DNA from: Anaerozeibacter sp031551775
Lineage (GTDB): Bacteria; Bacillota; Clostridia; Christensenellales; Aristaeellaceae
Direction of reading: 5' to 3'
Assembly: GCA_031551775.1 (NCBI GenBank)
Contig: JAVBND010000046.1
Location: 62,001 to 126,000 of the forward strand
DNA length: 64,000 nt
Part shown: one piece after another, positions 8,341-16,644 of the stretch
How the letters are laid out: each line of letters starts with the position of its first letter
How positions within the stretch are numbered: the stretch's first letter is position 1
Made by a program: the position numbers and the translations under genes
The notes under the pieces: generated by a model
Told to the model about the DNA's origin: nothing
Databases searched by the model: none
What the model saw: the letters and a program-made list of their open reading frames with translations, nothing else

Positions 8341-9099
8341 TCACAACAAACCGTATTCTTCCTCAAGATCCTTGATCAGCTCCATGTTGTACCATTCGGT
8401 GCTGTTTAAATCCTTGTCGCTAAACCCGCCTGGCGTGTACCAGTATTTTTTCGCGAAGTAATCTTTGTACTTCTTGGTCTTAAACACGTAGCCGTGGCGC
8501 GCGTAGATCTCATTGCGCGCAAAACCCCACTGGCTTTGGGCGATGGCCAGAACTTCCCTGCGCGTGAGCTTTCGGGTAGATGAGTGCGGGAAGATATACG
8601 AATCCCCCGATTTTCCGCCGGAGCCCGATCCCGATTCCTGCTCCATCGCCTTGATGAGATCCATGTTGTACCACTCGGTGCTGTTCAGGTTCTTGGTCGA
8701 GAACCCGCCCGGATAATACCAGTCCCTGTCATTAAAATAATCGCGGTACTTCTTGGTCTTGAACTCATAGCCATGGCGCGCGTAGATTTCGTTGCGCGCG
8801 TACGCCCAAAGCGAACGCGGAATCGAGCGGATGTCGGCGCGGGTCAGCTTCACACAATCGGAATCGGGGAAGATATAGTCGTCATACCAGCTTCCATTGC
8901 GCTCTACCTCATCATCCCAGTCGTCCTCCACCGCGTCTTCCCATTCTTCATCGTCATAGTCGCCCCAGTCGTCCTCCCAGTAGTCCTCGCCGTCAAACGA
9001 GGAAGCCGCCGCTGAACTTTGCGCCTGAGCCAAGGCGCTCACGTCAAAAACGCCCAGCAAGGTCATCATGACCAGCGCCATCGCAAAAAACCGTTTCAT
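8341..9099 (-). CDS. Secreted protein with two YARHG domains and an acidic linker
   Basis: A 252-residue exported protein. It starts MKRFFAMALVMMTLLGV and has a signal peptide that probably ends near ALAQA. Next is a strongly acidic, Trp/Tyr-rich stretch (about residues 35-70, runs of D, E, W and Y). Two YARHG repeats follow, each with the core WxxARNEIYARHGYxFKTKKY, then YF, a Trp-Tyr pair, PGGFS and LNSTEWYN. A Gly/Ser linker joins them. YARHG proteins are extracellular or surface proteins of Clostridia with no settled biochemical role. The ATG at 9099 follows GGGGAGGGGA. It stands alone between a terminator and a hairpin-rich spacer. No function is claimed beyond surface exposure. Confidence 0.85.
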   Translation of the reverse strand: MKRFFAMALVMMTLLGVFDVSALAQAQSSAAASSFDGEDYWEDDWGDYDDEEWEDAVEDDWDDEVERNGSWYDDYIFPDSDCVKLTRADIRSIPRSLWAYARNEIYARHGYEFKTKKYRDYFNDRDWYYPGGFSTKNLNSTEWYNMDLIKAMEQESGSGSGGKSGDSYIFPHSSTRKLTRREVLAIAQSQWGFARNEIYARHGYVFKTKKYKDYFAKKYWYTPGGFSDKDLNSTEWYNMELIKDLEEEYGLL

Positions 9100-9155
9100 G
9101 AAAAATCCCCTCCCCGCTTGCTTGATATGCATATGACGGGGATTGGGGAATATTG

Positions 9156-9209
9156 GTTCCGCAATTCAATCGCGCGGCAACAAACTGCCGCGCGATTGAA
9201 TTGTGGAAC
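9156..9209. repeat. Long inverted repeat, 18-base perfect core stem
   Basis: CAATTCAATCGCGCGGCA (9162-9179) is exactly complementary to 9186-9203, with a 6-base loop. Beyond one G-T position the stem continues through GTTCC/GGAAC, giving about 24 paired bases. No U tract follows on either strand, so it is not a normal terminator. It lies 57 bases upstream of the YARHG start on the minus strand. It may be a remnant of a mobile palindromic element or an RNA structure in the leader. Confidence 0.75.
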
Positions 9210-9218
9210 TTGATTGAA

Positions 9219-9316
9219 ATGGGAAGGGGGCTGCTCGCCCCCTTCCCATCCCCATCCCCTCGGGCTGGGCGGTGGGGCGTCTTTGTTTGAAGGGGCTGGG
9301 CGGTGGGGCGTCTTTG
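9219..9316. repeat. G/C hairpin plus 24-base direct repeat
   Basis: A 13-base stem (ATGGGAAGGGGGC with its complement, 9219-9231 and 9237-9249) around a 5-base loop is followed by two copies of a 24-base sequence beginning GGGCTGGGCGGTGGGGCGTC at 9262-9285 and 9293-9316, a period of 31 bases. The hairpin could end transcription of the sensor kinase gene that finishes at 9346, but the following U tract is weak. No coding sequence is supported here. Confidence 0.6.
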
Positions 9317-9345
9317 GGACTGGCCAACGGGCCTCTTTACTTGCA

Positions 9346-12102
9346 TTATAACAGATATTCTCTTAACTTTTTTTGGAGAAGCTGCGCGTCGATCGGCTTT
9401 CCGATGTGGTCGTTCATGCCCGCTTCAAGGCATTTCTCTACATCCTCTCTAAACACGTTGGCCGTCATGGCGACGATGGGCACTGTGCGCGCCTTTTCGA
9501 CCGGGAGCGCGCGAATGCGCGCCGTGGCTTCATATCCATCCATCACAGGCATGTGAACATCCATGAAGATGATGTCGTAGCGCGCGGGATCGGCGCTGAA
9601 CCGGTTAAGCGCGACTTGCCCGTCATGCGCGCATTCAACCGTCGCGTTTGTACCCTCCAGAAAACTCATGACGATCTCGCGGTTGATTTCAACATCTTCC
9701 ACCAGCAAGATCCTCTTGCCGTCAAGGCGCGGCGTTTCATGCCGCGCTTCGCTCTTTTTCTTGGCTTTCGCGCCCATCACCTCATTGATCGAATTGAGGA
9801 GCGTCGATGGAAAAAGCGGCTTCTGTATGAAGCGTTCAATGCCGATCTCATGCGCCCGGTCGCGGATTTCATCCCATTCTATCTGAGAAACCATGACGAC
9901 CGCCACATCGTCGCCGAGCATTTTTTTGATGCTCGCGGCGGTCTCAAGCCCGTCGATGCCAGGCATCATGTAGTCGATAAAAGCCACGTTGTAGGGTCTT
10001 CCCTGTTTCACGCTGTTGTTCACACAATCGATGGCGCAATGCCCGTTTTCCGCAACATCGCAAGCGATATGAAAGCCTTCCATTATGTGCGCAAAGTACT
10101 CGCGTATCTCGCTCACGTCGTCCACCGCCAGCACACGCAACGCCCCGGGATCGACGCCTTCTTCAAGTCTTAGCCCCTGAGCTTCTTCCTTCGAGCGTGA
10201 TACCTGCGCGGTAAAGGTAAACGTCGAACCGTTCCCGTAATCGCTTTCCACCCAGATGTCGCCATTCATGAGGCCAACAATTTTCTTTGAAATCGCCAGT
10301 CCCAATCCGGTTCCGCCGAACTTGCGCGCAGTCCCGCCGTCGGCCTGTTCAAAGGAATGAAACAGCCGTTCCTTATCTTCCGGCTTTATGCCGATGCCGG
10401 TATCCCGCACCGATATCGTCAGGCGCGAGAGCTCCTCGCCCAGCACCTCTTCCTTCGCCGAAAGCGTTATGACCCCGTTTTCGGGCGTAAACTTGATTGC
10501 GTTGCCAATCAGGTTCATGATGACCTGCCGCATGCGCACTTCGTCGCCCACAAACATGCGCGCCATCCCGTTTTCGATATTGACCGCGAGCGTCAGCTTC
10601 TTCTCATCCACGCGCACGCTCATCACCTGGCATACGCCCGCAACCATGGTCTCAAAATCAAAGTCCTGAACCATGAGTTCCATCTTGCCCGCCTCAATCT
10701 TGGACATGTCCAGGATTTGATTGATGAGGTCAAGCAAGCCTTCCGATGCCATGTCGATCTTTTTCAGGCAATAGCGGTACTTTTGGAGGTCGTCGCTCGC
10801 CATGGCAATCTTCGTCATGCCGATGATGGCATTCATAGGGGTTCTGATTTCATGGCTCATCCGCGAGAGGAAATCGCCTTTGGCATGGCTGGCCTCTTGC
10901 GCGGTCAGCACCGCTTGTTCGAGTTCGCGCTGATACAGCATGCGCCCGATGCCGGTGGCAATCAGACCGGCGAACTGGGTCATCATATGGCTATCGCTCA
11001 TTGTCCACGCGCGCCCCGGCGCGAAACGCGCGACGCCGACATAGCCCCAGAATCCGCTCTCGGTCGAAAGCGGGGTATTGACCACCCACGCCATGTCATC
11101 GGGCGGCAAATCAACCTCTCCCGACAATCCCGAAAAGGGCACGCCCTGCGCCACCGTCGGCGTTTCCTTTTCCCTGCTCAGAAGCCTTCCCCAGATGCGG
11201 CCCTCGTCGATGATCTCTTCATCGCCAAAATGTCCGCCAAAGTCCGGATTTTTCCAATGAACCCTTCTGACAAACACGGCGCGCGATGGGTCGTGTTCAA
11301 AAATACAGCATAGATCCGCTTCCAAGAATACAGCAACATCGCTTACCGCACGCTTAAGCGCCTCGGGAAAATCCTTCGCGCGCATAAAGCTGAACGAAAT
11401 CCGGCTCATGAGTTCCTGCTGCTTGTAGCGCTCCGCAACCTCTAGTTCCGCCTGCTTAAGCGCCGTAATGTCAATGCTCAGCCCTGCCGTATATACCGGG
11501 CGTCCTTGCGGGTCGAGAAAGGTCCGGGCGTGATTTCTTAAGTAGCAAATCGAGCCGTCGGAAAGACGCATTCTTCGTACGCGGTCGATTTTTTCGTCAA
11601 TAATGCCATCTTCCAGCAAGTATTGAAGCGATGCCGGATCCTCGCCTGGCGCCTGCATGGAGATGATGTGTTTATAAAACTGCTCCACCGTAATTGGGGA
11701 AGGCAGACCAATCTCAAGCATCCGCGCCAGGCGTTCGTCAAAATACACCCTGCGCTCAGCGTAACGGATGTCGAACATACCGGCGTCGGAAGCCGCCAGC
11801 GCAGCTTCCAGGCGCTCACGGACTTCGTATACTTCGTTGTCTTTTATCAGCAGGTCTTGCGCTGTGTGAAGGTTTTTCTGCGCGTCCGTCAGGCGGTAAT
11901 TCTGCTGGCGCATCATCAAGCACACAACGACCAGCGCAATGATTGCCATGGTTGCCAGCAAGAGCAGGGCATAGGCCAGCAGGCTCGGAAGCTCAGGCAA
12001 GCCACCGGCCCCGTCAATCGGAGCGGCCGCTCGCGCCCCAACGCTCATCCACTGAAAAACACCCGCAATGACCCCGCCTACCGCCCGCCTGGTTTTTTTC
12101 AC
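9346..12102 (-). CDS. Membrane hybrid sensor histidine kinase with two receiver domains
   Basis: About 918 residues. Order: short N-terminal segment, one clear membrane helix (about residues 38-64), a PAS domain (about 95-215, ending DITALKQAELEVAERY), a GAF domain (about 235-395), HisKA with the phospho-acceptor H417 in SHEIRTPMNAIIGMTK, an HATPase domain (NLIGNAIKFTPENG, DTGIGI, GGTGLGLAISK), then two receiver domains. The first has VLAVDDVSEI and FIDYMMPGIDG; the second ILLVEDVEINRE and IFMDVHMPVMDGYEA. Both receivers keep the phosphate-accepting Asp. No HPt or output domain is present, so phosphate may pass to a partner elsewhere. The start is uncertain: GGGGGAGG precedes tandem GTG codons near 12102, and an ATG at 12138 lacks such a site. 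The input signal is unknown. Confidence 0.9.
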   Translation of the reverse strand: MKKTRRAVGGVIAGVFQWMSVGARAAAPIDGAGGLPELPSLLAYALLLLATMAIIALVVVCLMMRQQNYRLTDAQKNLHTAQDLLIKDNEVYEVRERLEAALAASDAGMFDIRYAERRVYFDERLARMLEIGLPSPITVEQFYKHIISMQAPGEDPASLQYLLEDGIIDEKIDRVRRMRLSDGSICYLRNHARTFLDPQGRPVYTAGLSIDITALKQAELEVAERYKQQELMSRISFSFMRAKDFPEALKRAVSDVAVFLEADLCCIFEHDPSRAVFVRRVHWKNPDFGGHFGDEEIIDEGRIWGRLLSREKETPTVAQGVPFSGLSGEVDLPPDDMAWVVNTPLSTESGFWGYVGVARFAPGRAWTMSDSHMMTQFAGLIATGIGRMLYQRELEQAVLTAQEASHAKGDFLSRMSHEIRTPMNAIIGMTKIAMASDDLQKYRYCLKKIDMASEGLLDLINQILDMSKIEAGKMELMVQDFDFETMVAGVCQVMSVRVDEKKLTLAVNIENGMARMFVGDEVRMRQVIMNLIGNAIKFTPENGVITLSAKEEVLGEELSRLTISVRDTGIGIKPEDKERLFHSFEQADGGTARKFGGTGLGLAISKKIVGLMNGDIWVESDYGNGSTFTFTAQVSRSKEEAQGLRLEEGVDPGALRVLAVDDVSEIREYFAHIMEGFHIACDVAENGHCAIDCVNNSVKQGRPYNVAFIDYMMPGIDGLETAASIKKMLGDDVAVVMVSQIEWDEIRDRAHEIGIERFIQKPLFPSTLLNSINEVMGAKAKKKSEARHETPRLDGKRILLVEDVEINREIVMSFLEGTNATVECAHDGQVALNRFSADPARYDIIFMDVHMPVMDGYEATARIRALPVEKARTVPIVAMTANVFREDVEKCLEAGMNDHIGKPIDAQLLQKKLREYLL

Positions 12103-12170
12103 CACGCCAGCCTCCCCCGAACCGTGACAACCGGTCATGCATTGTCAGGCCCTCTTATTGTATTTCTTTG

Positions 12171-13436
12171 TTATCGGGTAATACCCAGCGCGCTTGCCGC
12201 TTCACGGGCCTTTGCACGCACCCGATCAATGTCAAGCGTCTTGTATTCGCCGTCCTGAAACAAAACGCGGCCTTTGACCATCGTCATATTTACGTTCATG
12301 CCCTGTGCGCCGTACACAATGGCGGCGTCCGCATCCGGGCACGGAATCATGTTGGTGTCGTCCGCGTCAAGCAGCACCATGTCCGCCTGCATGCCCGCCT
12401 CAATCAGGCCCGCGTCGCCATAGCCCATCGCCCGAGCTCCGGTTACCGTCGCCATGCGGATTGCCTCGCGCGCCGGCAGCAGTGTGGGATCAAGGAACGC
12501 GCCTTTTTGAAGGATGGACGCAAGGCGCATATCGGATAGCATATCCAGGCAATTGTTGCTTGACGCGCCATCGGTGCCCAGTGCAACGTTCATGCCCGCG
12601 GCAAGATAGCGCGTGATGGGCGCAATGCCGCTGGCGAGTTTTAAGTTGCTGGCGGGGTTGTGCACGGCGTATACGCCGCGGCGCGCGAGAATCTCGATAT
12701 CATGCTCGCCAAGATACACACAGTGCGCCGCGATCGCGTGACCGTCAAACGCGCCGATCGCTTCAAAGTATTCAGGCGGCGTCATGCCGTGCCTGGCGAT
12801 GCCGCCCTCCACTTCCTCGCGCGTCTCGCACAGGTGTACGTGGAAGCCCGTATTGAGTTCATGCGCCACCTCTGCGGCATGGCGCGCGGTTTCCTCACTC
12901 GTGGTATACTCCGAATGCAGGCCCATGAACACGTTGATGAGACCATCGCCCGCGCCGTTATAAGCGCGGAACAAGGCGGGCACGCTGTCAACGCCCTTTA
13001 TGTCCGTGCACCCGCGCACGATGCTCGCGCGCATGCCGACTTCAAGCGCCGCTTCCGCCACCTGATCCATGAAGAAGTACATGTCCGCGAAGGCGACCGT
13101 GCCGCGCCTGATCATCTCGGACATTGCCAGCATGGTACCGCACCGAACCAACTCGCCCGTCAAATGATCCTCAATGGGGAAAATCTGGTGAAGCCAGTCC
13201 ATCAGCACGCGGTCGCTGCCCACGCCGCGCATGAGCACCATGGCCGCGTGGCAGTGTGCATTGTAGAATCCGGGCATCAGGATGCCCCCGCGCCCGTCAA
13301 TGCGCGTACTTGCGTCGCCCGCCGGGCAGCCGTCCCGCGCGCCCGCGTAGACGATCTTCTCCCCGTCGATCAAAACGCATCCGTCCGGAAAAACTTCTTT
13401 GCCCGTATGAAGGGTGACGCGGTCGATCTGGATCAT
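12171..13436 (-). CDS. mtaD: 5-methylthioadenosine/S-adenosylhomocysteine deaminase family amidohydrolase
   Basis: A 421-residue amidohydrolase of the TrzA/AtzA/MtaD group. Metal and substrate landmarks: MPGFYNAHCHAAMVLMRG (HxH), GFHVHLCETREEVE (third His and Glu), AAHCVYLGEHD (His), and LGTDGASSNNCLDML (metal Asp). The family deaminates 5'-methylthioadenosine, S-adenosylhomocysteine or 5'-deoxyadenosine to the inosine forms. The ATG at 13436 is seven bases after GGGGAGG; a GTG two codons earlier sits too close to that site. It lies 14 bases after ahcY on the same strand. This supports a role in S-adenosylhomocysteine turnover and a possible deaminate-then-hydrolyse route. Confidence 0.87.
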   Translation of the reverse strand: MIQIDRVTLHTGKEVFPDGCVLIDGEKIVYAGARDGCPAGDASTRIDGRGGILMPGFYNAHCHAAMVLMRGVGSDRVLMDWLHQIFPIEDHLTGELVRCGTMLAMSEMIRRGTVAFADMYFFMDQVAEAALEVGMRASIVRGCTDIKGVDSVPALFRAYNGAGDGLINVFMGLHSEYTTSEETARHAAEVAHELNTGFHVHLCETREEVEGGIARHGMTPPEYFEAIGAFDGHAIAAHCVYLGEHDIEILARRGVYAVHNPASNLKLASGIAPITRYLAAGMNVALGTDGASSNNCLDMLSDMRLASILQKGAFLDPTLLPAREAIRMATVTGARAMGYGDAGLIEAGMQADMVLLDADDTNMIPCPDADAAIVYGAQGMNVNMTMVKGRVLFQDGEYKTLDIDRVRAKAREAASALGITR

Positions 13437-13450
13437 CCGCACGCCTCCCC

Positions 13451-14698
13451 TCAGCCATTGGCCGCGCGGATATACGCTGCCTGGTCATCCGTCAAGTGGT
13501 CGATCACAAGGCCCATCGTCTGAAGCTTCATCTCGGCCACTGAGCAATTGACTTCCTCCGGTACCTCGTGAACCCCGGCTTTCAATTCACCCCGATGCTT
13601 GACCAGGTACTCGGCCGACAACGCCTGGAGCGCAAAGCTGATGTCCATAATCTCCGCCGGATGCCCGTCGCCTGCCGCCAGATTGACCAGCCGCCCTTCG
13701 GCCAACAGGTACAGCGTAGCGCCGTTTTCAAGTACAAACCCCTCGATGTTACGGCGCGCCTCAAAAGTGCGGACAGCCGCTTCGCGCAGCCCCTTGACGT
13801 CTACCTCCACATCAAAATGACCGGCATTGGAAAGCATAGCGCCATTCTTCATTTTCAGCATATGCGCCATGGTGATCACATCTTTGCAGCCGGTCACGGT
13901 GATGAACACATCGCCAATCGGCGCGGCTTCGTCCATCGTCATGACATCGTGCCCGTCCATCGCGGCCTCGACCGCACGCACCGGGTCCACTTCGCACACG
14001 GCCACGCGCGCACCCATACCCTTCATGCGCATGGCGACGCCTTTGCCGCACCAGCCGTATCCCGCCACCACGACGCGCTTGCCCGCGACCACCAGATTGG
14101 TGGTGCGCAAAATGCCGTCCGTCACCGACTGGCCGGTTCCATAGCGGTTGTCAAAGAGGTACTTCATCTGCGCGTCATTGACCGTGACCATCGCAAAGGG
14201 CAGTTCCCCCGCCGCCGCGCGCGCGCGCAGGCGCATGACGCCGGTCGTGGTCTCCTCGCCCCCGCCGATCAAATGCGCGGCCAATTCAGGCCTCTCGTCG
14301 CACAGGATTTGCGTGAGATCCCCGCCGTCATCCACCATGACGTGCGCAAGGCATGAAAGCGTGTCAATCAAATGCGTGTGGTACTCCTCAGCGGTTGCCC
14401 CGTGCCAGCCATTGACCGTCACACCCATGGTTGAAAGCCCTGCCGCCACGTCGTCCTGGGTGGAGAGCGGGTTGCATCCGGTGGCATAGACATCGGCCCC
14501 GCCCGCCTTGAACAAAAGCGCCGCGCGTGCGGTCTTGGCCTCAAGGTGAATCGACATAGCCAGGCGAAGCCCGGCAAACGGCTTCTCTTTGATGAACCGC
14601 GCTTCAATCAAATTAAGAATCGGCATATGCGCGCGCGCCCATTCAATCTTGCGCGCCCCCTCAGCCGCCAATTGAATATCACGAACATTCGACTTCAT
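13451..14698 (-). CDS. ahcY: Adenosylhomocysteinase (short, archaeal/Thermotoga type)
   Basis: A 415-residue NAD-dependent enzyme that splits S-adenosylhomocysteine, or in some relatives S-inosylhomocysteine, into nucleoside and homocysteine. Visible signatures: SIHLEAKTA, GCNPLSTQDDVAA, GGGEETTTG, the Lys-Asp-Asn set in MKYLFDNRYGTGQS, the NAD loop GYGWCGKGVAMRMKGMGA, SNAGHFDVEVD and LAEGRLVNLAAGDGHPAEIMD. The C-terminus ends soon after the EEVNCSVAEMKLQTMG helix and lacks the Lys/Tyr tail of long bacterial and eukaryotic enzymes, as in archaeal forms. AGGAGGGG lies four bases before the ATG. It is followed by the deaminase gene and preceded by ispDF. Methyl-cycle function is well supported; the preferred nucleoside (adenosine or inosine form) is open. 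Confidence 0.93.
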   Translation of the reverse strand: MKSNVRDIQLAAEGARKIEWARAHMPILNLIEARFIKEKPFAGLRLAMSIHLEAKTARAALLFKAGGADVYATGCNPLSTQDDVAAGLSTMGVTVNGWHGATAEEYHTHLIDTLSCLAHVMVDDGGDLTQILCDERPELAAHLIGGGEETTTGVMRLRARAAAGELPFAMVTVNDAQMKYLFDNRYGTGQSVTDGILRTTNLVVAGKRVVVAGYGWCGKGVAMRMKGMGARVAVCEVDPVRAVEAAMDGHDVMTMDEAAPIGDVFITVTGCKDVITMAHMLKMKNGAMLSNAGHFDVEVDVKGLREAAVRTFEARRNIEGFVLENGATLYLLAEGRLVNLAAGDGHPAEIMDISFALQALSAEYLVKHRGELKAGVHEVPEEVNCSVAEMKLQTMGLVIDHLTDDQAAYIRAANG

Positions 14699-14715
14699 GG
14701 TACCCCTCCTTATGT

Positions 14716-15885
14716 TTAGCGCGGACCGCCGACCAGCGCCACCGCGCTGGCCGATATGCCCTCTTCCCGTCCTTCGTAGCCCATGCGCTCGGTGGTGGTC
14801 GCCTTGACGTTCACAAATGAGGCGTCTATCTCAAGCACACGCGCAAAGTTTTCCCGCATCCGGTCCATATAAGGCGCGAGTTTTGGCTTTTGAGCGACAA
14901 TGGTCACATCGCAATTGACCACCAAAAGACCCGCCCGGCTGAGCAGGCGCGCCACGTCAGATAAAAGCGCGATCGACGAGGCGCCCTTGTAGCGCTCGTC
15001 CGTGTCCGGAAAATGCCGCCCAATGTCGCCTAGACCTGCCGCGCCCAGCAGCGCGTCCATCAGCGCGTGGGTCGCGACATCCGCGTCCGAATGGCCGATA
15101 AGGCCCGTCTCGTGTTCTACTTGAACGCCGCCCAGCACCAACGCGCGCCCCGGAACCAGCCGGTGCGCGTCCTGCCCAAACCCTATGCGAAGGTCGCCCG
15201 TCAGCATTCGTTCCATGCGCCTAAGGTCCTTGGCCGTGGTCAGTTTTTTGTTGCCGTCCCCGCCCGGCGCTACGACAAGGTGCACGGGTCCTACGTACTT
15301 TTCCATCAACGCCGCGTCGTCGGTCGCCTGATAGCCGTCTTCAAGCGCTCGAACATGCGCCGATAGGATGCCGAGGCGCTCAAATACCTGCGGCGTCTGC
15401 ACGGCTCTGAGCGTTTCGCGCGGGATCGTCCCGACCGAGCGCCCTTCGCCGTCCACGCGCTTGACGGTATCGTTGATGACCGTCGCCGCCACGCCGCTGC
15501 CATGTGCCCGGGCAGACTCGACCGCGCCTACGATCACGTCCCGCGGCGTCATCGCGCGCGCCGCGTCGTGAATCGCGACCCACCCTATGTCCTCCGGCAC
15601 AGCCCTGAGTCCGCTGAGCACCGATTGCTGCCGCGTCGCACCGCCCGTCACCACACGCCTGACCAGCGCGCTTTCGCCTTCGCGCAGGGTCAGATCGGCA
15701 TATGCTTGCCTGTCTCCCTCGGCCAGCACCAGCACGGCGCCGTCGATCACGCCCGATGCCTCAAGCGCGTCAAGGCTCCGCCGTAAAACCGAGCGTCCCG
15801 CCACTTGGCGCAGCGCCTTGTTGACGTTAAGGCCCGTGCGAACACCGCGTCCGGCCGCCACGACCACAGCCCAGCAGCTTTTCAT
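14716..15885 (-). CDS. ispDF: Bifunctional IspD/IspF of the MEP isoprenoid pathway
   Basis: A 389-residue fusion. Residues 1-225 are IspD (2-C-methyl-D-erythritol 4-phosphate cytidylyltransferase) with AVVVAAGRGVRTG, VAIHDAARAMTP and TPQVFERL. Residues 230-389 are IspF (2,4-cyclodiphosphate synthase) with the zinc site FGQDAHRLVPG and GLIGHSDADVATHALMDALL, then GDIGRHFPDTDERYKGASS. Together they perform two separated steps in making isoprenoid precursors; IspE is encoded elsewhere. The start MKSCWAVVVAAG at 15885 overlaps the rqcP stop as ATGA. An apparently longer frame upstream is only the rqcP gene read in another frame. Fusion of the two enzymes is known in several bacterial groups. Confidence 0.95.
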   Translation of the reverse strand: MKSCWAVVVAAGRGVRTGLNVNKALRQVAGRSVLRRSLDALEASGVIDGAVLVLAEGDRQAYADLTLREGESALVRRVVTGGATRQQSVLSGLRAVPEDIGWVAIHDAARAMTPRDVIVGAVESARAHGSGVAATVINDTVKRVDGEGRSVGTIPRETLRAVQTPQVFERLGILSAHVRALEDGYQATDDAALMEKYVGPVHLVVAPGGDGNKKLTTAKDLRRMERMLTGDLRIGFGQDAHRLVPGRALVLGGVQVEHETGLIGHSDADVATHALMDALLGAAGLGDIGRHFPDTDERYKGASSIALLSDVARLLSRAGLLVVNCDVTIVAQKPKLAPYMDRMRENFARVLEIDASFVNVKATTTERMGYEGREEGISASAVALVGGPR

Positions 15886-16181
15886 GGAATCACGCGGTAC
15901 ATGCCCGCCGCGTCTGCCTTGAGCACGTGTTCGCTCAGCGTAACCACCTGATATTGGTTCAAATGATCGCCGTAGCGCACCGAGACGATATCGCCCACCC
16001 TGACCTCCGCGCCCGCCTTGGCTTCTTTTCCGTTGAGCATGACGTGGCCGGTGTCGCAAGCGTCGTTGGCGACGCTCCTGCGCTTGATGATGCGCGACAC
16101 CTTGAGGTACTTGTCCAACCGCATCGACTGCGCGCCTTGCGTCGCCACGCTTTCTTGACGCTTGTCCTGCTTCTTGCTCAT
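15882..16181 (-). CDS. rqcP: S4-domain RNA-binding protein RqcP (YabO-like)
   Basis: A 99-residue protein. The S4 domain starts at MRLDKYLKVSRIIKRRSVA and includes the nucleic-acid-contacting segment DTGHVMLNGKEAKAGAEVR and VGDIVSVRYGD. In Bacillota this small protein works with RqcH on stalled 50S ribosomes during C-terminal alanine tailing. The gene order mazG-hup-rqcP seen here is the same as in Bacillus and Clostridia, which supports the assignment. GGAGG lies four bases before the ATG at 16181. About 20 N-terminal residues rich in K, Q and E precede the domain, slightly more than usual. Confidence 0.9.
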   Translation of the reverse strand: MSKKQDKRQESVATQGAQSMRLDKYLKVSRIIKRRSVANDACDTGHVMLNGKEAKAGAEVRVGDIVSVRYGDHLNQYQVVTLSEHVLKADAAGMYRVIP

Positions 16182-16216
16182 CCTGCCTCCAGTGTTTACG
16201 AATATAAGAGAAAATA

Positions 16217-16242
16217 GGCGGAGCATATCAGCATGCTCCGCC
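16217..16242 (-). terminator. Terminator between hup and rqcP
   Basis: A perfect 10-base stem GGCGGAGCAT/ATGCTCCGCC with a 6-base loop, followed on the minus strand by TATTTTCTCTTATATT. It lies 20 bases past the hup stop and would lower read-through into rqcP, as expected after a highly expressed HU gene. Confidence 0.8.
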
Positions 16243-16261
16243 GTTTATTCCCCCTTGGGAA

Positions 16262-16531
16262 TTACAGCGCGTCCTTGAACTTCTTGCCCGCTTTAAAAGC
16301 CGGGGTCTTGGCAGCCGCGATGGTGATGATGTCGCCGGTTGCCGGGTTACGGCCCTCACGGGCAGCGCGCTCGCGCACTTCGAAGGTACCAAAGCCCGTC
16401 AGTTGGACTTTCTCGCCCTTCTTGAGCTCGTCCACGATGGTATCCAGCACCGCGCCCAGCGCCGCGTCCGCTTGTTTCTGGGTCAGGCCGGCCTTCTCCG
16501 CTACTGAGGCCACGAAAGTAGTTTTGTTCAC
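16262..16531 (-). CDS. hup: DNA-binding protein HU
   Basis: An 89-residue histone-like protein that bends and compacts DNA as a dimer. The sequence has VNKTTFVASVAEKAGLTQKQ, the GEKVQLTGFGTFEVRERAAR core, the beta-arm segment GRNPATGD, and the C-terminal VPAFKAGKKFKD-type ending (here TPAFKAGKKFKDAL). The start is taken as GTG at 16531: GGAGGTG lies six bases upstream, and that site itself overlaps an ATG five codons earlier which would therefore be unlikely to be used. The gene sits between mazG and rqcP, the conserved order in Bacillota. Confidence 0.95.
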   Translation of the reverse strand: MNKTTFVASVAEKAGLTQKQADAALGAVLDTIVDELKKGEKVQLTGFGTFEVRERAAREGRNPATGDIITIAAAKTPAFKAGKKFKDAL

Positions 16532-16644
16532 TATAGACACCTCCATAATTGTTGGGTATACACCGCTTAAGCATAACCAAAGCTATATTCGTCTTCCAAT
16601 TCGGTTATTCCTGCATTTTCCTGATTTTTTACAGAAAGAAAAAA

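Noticed and set aside
9133..9345. Short open frames through the hairpin-rich spacer
   Set aside because: They cross palindromes and direct repeats, have no ribosome binding sites and no recognisable sequence.
15886..16059. N-terminal extension of the ispDF frame
   Set aside because: It is the rqcP gene read in another frame. The IspD domain starts at the ATG at 15885, which overlaps the rqcP stop as ATGA.
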